From Dysgonamonadaceae bacterium (GTDB lineage Bacteria; Bacteroidota; Bacteroidia; Bacteroidales; Azobacteroidaceae): DNA of 6,088 nt. The stretch covers positions 1-6,088 of the forward strand of contig JAIRSN010000104.1 of NCBI GenBank assembly GCA_031255425.1. The letters are read 5' to 3'. The notes under the pieces were generated by a model. That model saw only the letters and a program-made list of their open reading frames with translations. It was not told the DNA's origin and ran no database searches. Below, one piece after another: positions 1 to 4,655 of this stretch; positions within the stretch are counted from its first letter, which is position 1; each line of letters opens with the position of its first letter. A program made the translations under genes and the position numbers.

Positions 1-318
1 CAACTGTCGCTAAGCGGCGACGATCAGAGTTCATTGCAGGAGTTCGATGTTGAATTTTCGGAAGATATTAAGTCCACTATGACCGAAATAGCCCTCAGCA
101 AGAATATCTTGGCCGAAGGCAACCGACTGATGGACATCCCGCTTCCCAACCATACCCTGGCGGTAATGGTGAAACGCGACCATCAATATTTTATTCCAAA
201 AGGAAATACCGAATTGCATCCGGGCGATAAATTGCTGGTGATTACCAACGACGAAAATGCCTTGATTGAAACGTATAAGAATCTCGGAATAAAAAATTAC
301 CGGCTAAAACGAAACTGA
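1..318 (+). CDS. Potassium/proton antiporter, C-terminal fragment (RCK_C/TrkA-C domain)
   Basis: The frame is open from the first base, so the gene begins left of the window; 105 residues are visible, ending at TGA 316-318. The fragment reads as a TrkA-C (RCK_C) regulatory domain. It has a short strand, then LAVMVKRD (residues 53-60), an FIPKGNTEL turn (64-72) and PGDKLLVIT (74-82), the usual pattern of hydrophobic strand, 'P-x-G-x-T-x-L' and 'GDxLLV'. In Bacteroidetes this domain commonly caps CPA1/NhaP2-type potassium/proton antiporters, as a cytosolic ligand-binding module after a 12-13 helix membrane domain. The membrane part is not visible, so a Trk-type channel subunit or another RCK_C transporter is possible. 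No signal for a separate start is convincing; an internal TTG at 34 is just part of the frame. The gene ends 5 nt from the stop of the convergent argF' gene. Confidence 0.75.
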   Translation, partial: QLSLSGDDQSSLQEFDVEFSEDIKSTMTEIALSKNILAEGNRLMDIPLPNHTLAVMVKRDHQYFIPKGNTELHPGDKLLVITNDENALIETYKNLGIKNYRLKRN

Positions 319-323
319 ATAAG

Positions 324-1280
324 CTATTCTACCCCTTCCAACATCCTTTTCAGGACAACTTGGCACGCGATTTCCCTGTTGGCGGCTTCTTGAAACACGA
401 TAGAATGCGGACTTTCGATGACGCCGTCCGTGACAATCACGTTCCGGCGGACGGGCAGGCAGTGCATGAATCTCGCATGATTGGTGAGGCTCATTTTCGC
501 CTCATCCACCATCCAATTCGTGTCCGTGCATAGAATTTCGCCGTAATGCGCGTCCTCGAAAACCGACCAGTTTTTGGCGTAAATGAAGTCGGCGCCACGG
601 AAAGCCTCCTTCTGATTGTATTCCACCCGTGCATCCCTGGTAAATTGCGGAGCCAATTCATACCCCTTGGGATGCGTAATCACGAAATCGACATCTGCTT
701 CGTTCATAAAATCGGCAAAAGAATTCGGAACGGCTTGCGGAAGCGCCTTCGGATGCGGCGCCCAAGTCAGCACAACTTTAGGCCGCTTCTTCGTCTTAAA
801 TTCCTCAATCGTAATCAGGTCGGCAAACGCTTGGAGCGGATGCGTGGTTGCCCCTTCCATGCTGAATACCGGCCTCCCCGAAAGTTGGATAAACTGTTGC
901 AGGATGTTTTCGTTGTAATCGTCCTGCTTGTTTTCAAATCTGGCGAAGGAACGCACACCAATCAGATCGCAATAGCATCCCATCACAGGGATCGCTTCCC
1001 TGATATGTTCCGGCTTGTCCCCGTCCATGATGACGCCGGTCCCGGTTTCCAGGCGCCATGCATTCTGAGCAATGTCTAAGACCATCGTATTCATCCCCAG
1101 GTTCATCGCCGCTTTTTGAGTGCTTAAACGGGTGCGCAGACTGGAATTAAAGAAGACCATTAACAGCGTTTTGTTATTTCCGAGGTATTTAAAAGCGAAC
1201 CGGTCTTTCTTCAAGTCCGAGGCTTCTTGCAGGGCTGCGTTCAGGTTGCCCAAATCTTTTACACAAGTAAATCGTTTCAT
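324..1280 (-). CDS. argF': N-succinylornithine carbamoyltransferase (arginine biosynthesis)
   Basis: A 318-residue cytosolic transcarbamylase that carbamoylates an acylated ornithine using carbamoyl phosphate, the sixth-step equivalent in the acyl-citrulline route to arginine. The carbamoyl-phosphate motif is S47-x-R49-T50-R51 within FFNSSLRTR. HPLQ lies at 147-150 and the HCLPVRRN ornithine-side motif at 273-280. The VPNSFADF region near 184-191 corresponds to the knotted acylornithine-transcarbamylase class rather than ordinary OTCase. Pro90 (GDKPEH) is the position reported to select N-succinyl over N-acetyl substrate: Pro90 in the Bacteroides fragilis enzyme, Glu92 in Xanthomonas AOTCase. 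I therefore infer the succinyl form. The length matches the family, and the ATG at 1280 gives the expected MKRFTCVKDL start. It stands alone, divergent from the DUF3332 gene; other arginine genes are not in the window. Confidence 0.95.
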   Translation of the reverse strand: MKRFTCVKDLGNLNAALQEASDLKKDRFAFKYLGNNKTLLMVFFNSSLRTRLSTQKAAMNLGMNTMVLDIAQNAWRLETGTGVIMDGDKPEHIREAIPVMGCYCDLIGVRSFARFENKQDDYNENILQQFIQLSGRPVFSMEGATTHPLQAFADLITIEEFKTKKRPKVVLTWAPHPKALPQAVPNSFADFMNEADVDFVITHPKGYELAPQFTRDARVEYNQKEAFRGADFIYAKNWSVFEDAHYGEILCTDTNWMVDEAKMSLTNHARFMHCLPVRRNVIVTDGVIESPHSIVFQEAANREIACQVVLKRMLEGVE

Positions 1281-1332
1281 ATATATATAGGATATTAAAC
1301 CGCGGGCAGGACCGCTCCGTCATAAATCGGAA

Positions 1333-1340
1333 CAAAAGTA
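1333..1340 (-). promoter_or_regulatory. Putative argF' promoter -7 element
   Basis: On the minus strand this reads TACTTTTG, an exact match to the Bacteroidetes -7 consensus TAnnTTTG. It lies 52 nt upstream of the argF' ATG, giving a predicted leader of roughly 45 nt. No clear TTTG lies at the -33 distance (the region near 1360 is an A-tract on this strand), so the call rests on the -7 box and its position. Confidence 0.55.
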
Positions 1341-1368
1341 ATTATTTTATTCAACAACTTTTTATTTC

Positions 1369-1382
1369 TGATTAAATATTCT
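1369..1382. promoter_or_regulatory. Weak ARG-box-like dyad in the divergent promoter region
   Basis: The 14-mer TGATTAAATATTCT agrees with the classical ArgR operator TGAATWWWWATTCA at 12 of 14 positions. A second, better dyad, AAATAT-TCT-ATATTT (1374-1388), overlaps it and covers the -7 box of the rightward promoter. A perfect right half-site ATTCA also occurs at 1349-1353. The region is very AT-rich, so chance is a real explanation. Its placement between argF' and its divergent neighbour is the main reason to list it. Confidence 0.2.
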
Positions 1383-1389
1383 ATATTTG
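1382..1389 (+). promoter_or_regulatory. Putative DUF3332 gene promoter -7 element
   Basis: TATATTTG matches the Bacteroidetes -7 consensus TAnnTTTG exactly. It lies 47 nt upstream of the ATG at 1437. The -33 position about 20 nt upstream falls in a T-run (1359-1363) without a clear G. Transcription would start near 1396 and should also carry the downstream chrA-like gene. Confidence 0.55.
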
Positions 1390-1436
1390 TGGTTCAAACC
1401 AAAAGAAAAATAATGTAACAAAAAAAGATTGTAGTT

Positions 1437-1988
1437 ATGAAAAAAAAGATTGTATTAGTAACAACCGCTGTCCTTTTAAGTTTTTCAGTTTTATTTAGTT
1501 CCTGTATCGGCTCCTTCGGATTAACAAACAAATTATTCGCATGGAATAAGTCTACGGGAGAAAAATGGGTAAACGAATTGGTGTTTTTTGCCTTGGCGGG
1601 CATTCAGGTTTACACCGTTTCGCTGATTATCGACGGTTTGTTTTTGAACTCCATCGAGTTCTGGACCGGCTCGAATCCTACGGCGGACGTTCAGGTGAAG
1701 AAACTCGAAACCAAGGACGGACAGTTCTGCATCACGACCGATTCGAAAGGGCATAAAATTCAGAAAGAAGGAACCGGGGAAATCCTCGAATTTTGTTTCA
1801 ACGCCGAAGAAAACAGTTGGGCGCTGGAAACGATGGGCGAAACAATCCCCCTGTTGAAATTCGCCGGAGGCAATGAGGCTATCGTTTATTTGGCAGACGG
1901 CTCCACGATGACCGTCAGCATGGATGAGGCCGGCGTTTTCGCGCTGCGGCAAGCGGTGGAACGCAAGGCTTTCTTCGCAAGCAAATGA
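1437..1988 (+). CDS. DUF3332 family lipoprotein, function unknown
   Basis: A 183-residue protein with an N-terminal lipoprotein signal: three lysines, a hydrophobic stretch (5-20) and the lipobox-like FSSC with Cys23 as the predicted lipidated residue. The start of the mature part, CIGSFGLTNKLFAWN, and the segment LNSIEFWTGSNP (70-81) are hallmarks of DUF3332. A hydrophobic segment at about 47-67 may be a membrane helix. The C-terminal half (85-183) is soluble and acidic, with a run of beta-type strands. The family has no established biochemical role; a cell-envelope location is inferred from the signal. Its TGA (1986-1988) lies 4 nt before the GTG of the ChrA-type gene, so the two are probably translationally coupled. 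The leader is A-rich with no Shine-Dalgarno, normal for Bacteroidetes. Confidence 0.9.
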   Translation: MKKKIVLVTTAVLLSFSVLFSSCIGSFGLTNKLFAWNKSTGEKWVNELVFFALAGIQVYTVSLIIDGLFLNSIEFWTGSNPTADVQVKKLETKDGQFCITTDSKGHKIQKEGTGEILEFCFNAEENSWALETMGETIPLLKFAGGNEAIVYLADGSTMTVSMDEAGVFALRQAVERKAFFASK

Positions 1989-1992
1989 AAAA

Positions 1993-2514
1993 GTGATTTA
2001 TTTACAATTATTCTGTACCTATTTTAAGATAGGTTTATTTGGTTTCGGAGGCGGTTACGCCATGCTGTCGCTTATCCAGCACGAGGTGGTGGAGAAGCAT
2101 CAATGGCTGACCGCCTCCGAATTTACCGATATAATAGCGGTTTCGCAGATGACGCCCGGCCCGATCGGAATCAATTCGGCGACTTACATCGGTTATACGG
2201 TGACTCAAAGTGTGGCGGGCTCTGCCGTAGCCACATTCGCGGTTTGCGCACCTTCCTTCATCATCATCTGGCTGATTGCCCTCAGCTACCGGAAATTCCG
2301 GACAAATCCGTATGTTAACGATGCGTTCAAAGGATTGCGCCCGGCAACCGTCGGACTGATTGCCGCCGCCGCACTCTTACTGGTGAACAAAGAAAATTTT
2401 GCCGATTTCAAGAGCTTTCTTATTTTCGGAATCGCGTTTTTTCTGGTTATGTATGTCAAAATACACCCCATCGCCCTGATTGTATCCGCCGGAATCGCCG
2501 GCTTATTCCTTTGA
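1993..2514 (+). CDS. Single-domain chromate/anion transporter (CHR family)
   Basis: A 173-residue inner-membrane protein of the CHR family, exporters or exchangers of chromate and sulfate-like anions. Conserved motifs are FGFGGGYAM (16-24), QMTPGPIGINSATYIGY (52-68), PSF (87-89) and LRPATVGLIAAA (115-126). Four or five hydrophobic segments are visible (about 74-98, 117-131, 141-155, 158-173). The length fits the short monodomain CHR class rather than the roughly 400-residue fused form. I chose GTG 1993 because it yields the usual MIYLQLF..FKIG start; a longer frame from ATG 1924 would overlap DUF3332 by 65 nt and add unrelated residues. Monodomain CHR proteins are normally encoded as adjacent pairs that work together. 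Here the partner position is occupied by the DUF3332 gene, and no second CHR gene is in the window. Chromate as the true substrate is not shown by the sequence. Confidence 0.88.
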   Translation: MIYLQLFCTYFKIGLFGFGGGYAMLSLIQHEVVEKHQWLTASEFTDIIAVSQMTPGPIGINSATYIGYTVTQSVAGSAVATFAVCAPSFIIIWLIALSYRKFRTNPYVNDAFKGLRPATVGLIAAAALLLVNKENFADFKSFLIFGIAFFLVMYVKIHPIALIVSAGIAGLFL

Positions 2515-2596
2515 AAACACACAGGAAATACAGCCAACAAGCAAGCAACACGCCCGAAAAAAATCGTTTTTATTTTTTATTTTAAAAGAATCGCAC

Positions 2597-2604
2597 TACT
2601 TTTG
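2597..2604 (+). promoter_or_regulatory. Putative promoter -7 element ahead of the structured RNA
   Basis: TACTTTTG matches TAnnTTTG exactly. The expected -33 position lies in a T/A-rich run (2565-2576) without a clear TTTG. Transcription would start near 2611, about 80 nt before the rod-like hairpin and 500 nt before the FISUMP gene. Confidence 0.5.
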
Positions 2605-2691
2605 CAGGGTTTTAAGTAAAGAACAACAAATATTTAATAAGAAACAGAAATTATTTTGTAATAATACATATTTTTTAAAAAAGCGTTAGCT

Positions 2692-2820
2692 TTTATTCTT
2701 GTGTTTGAAATCTCGAAAATTTCGGTTCCTACAAGAGTAAGTTAGTAAGCGCTCACGTGGCAAGCGTGGGTATAACTTATTTGTAGGAACGGGTATTCGA
2801 GAACCTCAAACACGAATAAA
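2692..2820 (+). ncRNA. Rod-like structured RNA, 6S-like in outline, identity unknown
   Basis: These 129 nt fold on paper into one long interrupted hairpin. From the base up, TTTATTC (2692-2698) pairs with GAATAAA (2814-2820). After a TT bulge, GTGTTTGA (2701-2708) pairs with TCAAACAC (2806-2813). TCTCGAA (2711-2717) pairs with TTCGAGA (2796-2802). After a 7x5 internal loop, GTTCCTACAA (2725-2734) pairs with TTGTAGGAAC (2781-2790). TAAGTTA (2738-2744) pairs with TAACTTA (2773-2779), and CTCACG (2752-2757) with CGTGGG (2765-2770, one wobble) around a 7-nt loop. About 45 pairs with small symmetrical loops indicate a functional RNA. The rod shape recalls 6S RNA and Bacteroidales-1-type motifs, but the central bubble is small and I cannot confirm a family. 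A palindromic mobile element (MITE) or a long leader hairpin are alternatives. The strand is inferred from the upstream promoter. Confidence 0.55.
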
Positions 2821-2826
2821 GTTAAA

Positions 2827-2869
2827 AGTCCCGCGCTTCGCATTTTTAAATCGCTTCTCTTTCGGGATT
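2827..2869 (+). repeat. Hairpin just 3' of the rod-like RNA
   Basis: AGTCCCG (2827-2833) pairs with CGGGATT (2863-2869), 7 bp with one wobble, enclosing a 29-nt loop that contains a small GCG-CTT-CGC stem. It begins 6 nt after the rod ends, so it may be part of the same transcript. There is no T-run after it, so it is not a standard terminator. Confidence 0.35.
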
Positions 2870-2915
2870 CAGGAAGCCCAAAATACAGCATGAAACATTA
2901 AAGCACTTAATTATT

Positions 2916-3050
2916 TCCGGCGATGGTAAAGGCAACTTTTTTGAATAATGGATGATGAATCAAACGGATCATTTACATTCATTATTTATTGCTCAAGAAG
3001 TTTTCACTCTCATGTTTATATAAGTTGGGGTTGTCTTTACCGGAACCGGA
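2916..3050 (+). repeat. Nested long-range inverted repeat upstream of the FISUMP gene
   Basis: GGTAAAGGCAAC (2925-2936) pairs over all 12 positions, with one G-U, with GTTGTCTTTACC (3030-3041). After a 4x4 internal loop (CGAT/GGAA), TCCGG (2916-2920) pairs with CCGGA (3046-3050). Inside lies a second helix: AATAATGGATG (2944-2954) with CATTCATTATT (2976-2986), 11 bp with one G-U. It is capped by ATGA/TCAT and TC/GG pairs around an AAAC loop. The two nested helices and two G-U pairs suggest an RNA structure, perhaps a leader or small RNA. An alternative pairing, CAACTT (2933-2938) with AAGTTG (3022-3027), could compete, as a switch would need. The function is unknown. Confidence 0.45.
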
Positions 3051-3113
3051 TTTCATTAATAAACAGTGAGTAAATAATCAATAAAAACGAAAAACAATTT
3101 TAAAAAGAGTAAG

Positions 3114-4115
3114 ATGAAAAAGAAAGTATTTTATTTGATGTTGACGCTTGTCGTGATAAGCGCAACCGGTGTGAATGGACAGGTACTTATCGGTGGAAAC
3201 ATGGACGATGAACCGCACGCAGGGGCTATTCTGGATTTAGCGTCCGGAGGTCAAAACAACTTGGGTTTGCTGCTGCCGAATGTGAAACTGAGTGGCTCTG
3301 CAACCAAATTTGAGTTGAAACAGGGCGCCAGCGAAGAGGAAAAGCAAACGGCTACCGGAATGATCGTTTACAATACGGCTGACGTTTTATATGGCCCGGG
3401 AATTTATATATGGAACGGCGCCTCGTGGACATTGCTCGACGCCGGCAATAACAGCCCTTGCCCGCGTACGATCGGGGATGCGGAAGATAATGCTTACTCG
3501 GTGGGAGATTTTGGCGCTGCGGGTTGCTGGATGACACAAAACCTGCGATCGAAGAAGACTCCTGCCGGGGTGGCGTTGACCTCCAGTGCAAATTCTAGCT
3601 ACGAGAATGCCCCTTACTATTACTATCCGAATGGAAATTATTTCAACCCAAATCCTGCTCACGGGCTTACATACACATGGGCAGCAGCCAATACCGGTAT
3701 GGATCCTGCGGATACGGATGAGGTTCCGGTAAATCGCCAAGGGATATGCCCCGCCGGATGGCATTTGCCTAATAAAAATGAATGGAATCAGTTGGTACAA
3801 GTCATTGGCGACGACGAAGACCAGATTTATTCGTCGCGTGAGGGAAAGGGCGCCGCCCTTCAAAAGATGGTAAGCAAAACGCCGGTAACTACAGGCGCTT
3901 CGACCGGTGAAAGCAATGCGCATAATGAAAATGGTTTTGATGCTCTCTTGACCGGACGCACCGCAGGCACTACTATTGAATGGGGAAAATGCGCATACTT
4001 CTGGCTCGCAAGTAGTAGTGGGCAGGGTGGTATACTTGACGTTGCGTATGGCTATCCGTCTTTATCTCCTATTGTCAAGTACGGCCTTCTCAGCGTCCGC
4101 TGCAAGAAAAACTGA
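3114..4115 (+). CDS. Secreted FISUMP-domain protein
   Basis: A 333-residue protein with a signal peptide: lysines at 2-4, hydrophobic residues 5-19, and likely cleavage near G22/Q23. Residues 23-108 resemble the common Bacteroidetes surface module 'V-x-I-G...LDL...GLLLPNV...TGMIVYNT...GIYIWNGASW', also seen in tail-fibre-like and cell-surface proteins. Residues 116-331 form a Fibrobacter succinogenes major paralogous (FISUMP) domain. It contains GCWMTQNLR (137-145), ICPAGWHLPNKNEW (211-224), GFDALLTG (274-281), FWLASSS (296-302) and a terminal LSVRC (326-330). Five cysteines (116, 138, 212, 293, 330) may form disulfides after export. The domain's role is not established; a surface or extracellular binding role is inference. 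No type IX secretion tail is evident and there is no lipobox. The ATG is supported by the signal peptide; the leader is A-rich, without Shine-Dalgarno. Confidence 0.9.
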   Translation: MKKKVFYLMLTLVVISATGVNGQVLIGGNMDDEPHAGAILDLASGGQNNLGLLLPNVKLSGSATKFELKQGASEEEKQTATGMIVYNTADVLYGPGIYIWNGASWTLLDAGNNSPCPRTIGDAEDNAYSVGDFGAAGCWMTQNLRSKKTPAGVALTSSANSSYENAPYYYYPNGNYFNPNPAHGLTYTWAAANTGMDPADTDEVPVNRQGICPAGWHLPNKNEWNQLVQVIGDDEDQIYSSREGKGAALQKMVSKTPVTTGASTGESNAHNENGFDALLTGRTAGTTIEWGKCAYFWLASSSGQGGILDVAYGYPSLSPIVKYGLLSVRCKKN

Positions 4116-4141
4116 CAATCAAGACAATCTATTCCCGATAC

Positions 4142-4194
4142 ATTCCCCTCCCTCCCGGTGCCGGCAACGCCCGCACCGGGAGGGAGAACGGAAT
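4142..4194 (+). terminator. Very strong GC-rich hairpin after the FISUMP gene
   Basis: CTCCCTCCCGGTGC (4148-4161) pairs perfectly with GCACCGGGAGGGAG (4173-4186). The loop is itself capped by GGC-AAC-GCC, and ATTCC/GGAAT (4142-4146/4190-4194) extend the base. It starts 26 nt after the FISUMP stop, the position of a transcript end. It lacks a T-run on either strand, so it is either an atypical terminator or a 3' stabilising hairpin. Confidence 0.55.
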
Positions 4195-4263
4195 CCACTC
4201 CCCGCCCCTACCGGATGCCGGACAACTATTTACACTAAAAAGAGGTGAAAAAAAGCCATTTCA

Positions 4264-4295
4264 TTTGGCGATGTATAAACTTTGCATTATCTTTG
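4264..4295 (+). promoter_or_regulatory. rpsU promoter (-33 and -7 elements)
   Basis: TTTG at 4264-4267 and TATCTTTG at 4288-4295, separated by 20 nt, match both Bacteroidetes sigma-ABfr elements. A second TTTG at 4281-4284 is too close to serve as -33. The predicted start is near 4302, leaving an A/T-rich leader of about 57 nt before rpsU. Confidence 0.85.
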
Positions 4296-4358
4296 CGCCT
4301 TGAAAATTAAATCAATTAATAATTAGGTAAATAAAAATTTAACAGTCAAAAGAAAATT

Positions 4359-4550
4359 ATGATTATTGTTCCATTAAAGGAAGGCGAGAACATTGAAAGA
4401 GCCTTAAAGAAATTCAAAAGAAAATTTGAAAAAACAGGAGTCACCAAAGAACTCAGAAGAAGACAGGCATTCACAAAACCTTCTGTCGAAAAAAGAAAAC
4501 AAAAAATCCACGCCGTCTACGTACAAAAACTCCACCAGGAAGAAGAATAA
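4359..4550 (+). CDS. rpsU: 30S ribosomal protein bS21
   Basis: A 63-residue, strongly basic protein of the small ribosomal subunit, located near the 3' end of 16S rRNA. The family pattern is clear: MIIVPLKEGENIERALKKFK at the start, RKFEKTG (21-27), ELRRRQAFTKPSVEKR (31-46), then the Bacteroidetes-type tail with Tyr54. In Flavobacterium johnsoniae, bS21 together with bS18 and bS6 is reported to shield the anti-Shine-Dalgarno; I recall Tyr54 of bS21 as one contact, and the same position is Tyr here. The leader has no Shine-Dalgarno, unlike the self-regulated rpsU of Flavobacteriia. The gene has its own strong promoter and is followed by a hairpin with a T-tract. The downstream recombinase and hpf genes run the same way and may be read through. 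Confidence 0.97.
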   Translation: MIIVPLKEGENIERALKKFKRKFEKTGVTKELRRRQAFTKPSVEKRKQKIHAVYVQKLHQEEE

Positions 4551-4559
4551 ATCAAATTG

Positions 4560-4605
4560 TGGGAAGAAAACAGAATAATGAGAAAATATTTTTCCCATTT
4601 TTTTT
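4560..4605 (+). terminator. Candidate intrinsic terminator after rpsU
   Basis: TGGGAA (4560-4565) pairs with TTCCCA (4592-4597), followed at once by eight T (4598-4605). The loop is long (26 nt) and A-rich, so the hairpin is weak and termination is probably partial, which would allow rpsU abundance to exceed that of the genes downstream. Confidence 0.5.
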
Positions 4606-4624
4606 CGTTTTCTTCTTTTTTTAC

Positions 4625-4632
4625 TATCTTCG
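4625..4632 (+). promoter_or_regulatory. Weak promoter-like -7 element before the recombinase gene
   Basis: TATCTTCG differs from TAnnTTTG at one position (C for the third T). It lies 24 nt before the ATG at 4656, with only a T-rich stretch where -33 should be. It may provide separate transcription of the recombinase and hpf genes if the preceding hairpin ends rpsU transcripts. Confidence 0.3.
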
Positions 4633-4655
4633 TAGCATTATCAAAATAAAATGTG

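Larger units (their letters stand above)
2515..3113. other. Long non-coding intergenic region rich in structure
   Basis: These 599 nt contain no credible protein gene on either strand. From left to right they hold an A/T-rich tail after the transporter gene and a -7 promoter element (2597-2604). Next come a small hairpin ATTATT-TTGT-AATAAT (2650-2665) and a 12-nt perfect palindrome TTTTTTAAAAAA (2671-2682). A long rod-like inverted repeat (2692-2820), a short hairpin (2827-2869) and a nested long-range stem (2916-3050) follow. The last part is an A-rich leader to the FISUMP gene. No convincing TAnnTTTG box lies close to the ATG at 3114, so that gene may be read from further upstream through this region. 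Confidence 0.6.

Noticed and set aside
546..1079. Long plus-strand open frames antisense to argF' (546-1079 and 616-918).
   Set aside because: argF' is unmistakable on the minus strand. The antisense frames encode no recognisable protein and are shadows of its codon use.
1924..1992. Earlier ATG start for the CHR transporter.
   Set aside because: It would overlap the DUF3332 gene by 65 nt and add 23 residues unlike any CHR N-terminus. GTG 1993 gives the expected start.
2919..2938. GGCGATGG followed by GGCAAC, resembling the start of a fluoride riboswitch.
   Set aside because: The required CGCC arm, the AACTGCC segment and the GCTGATG/TCTAC downstream part are missing, and no fluoride exporter gene follows.
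2948..3073. A 41-codon open frame from ATG on the plus strand.
   Set aside because: It lies within the nested stem region, has no domain or signal, an odd composition, and no promoter or leader of its own. Structure explains this stretch better.
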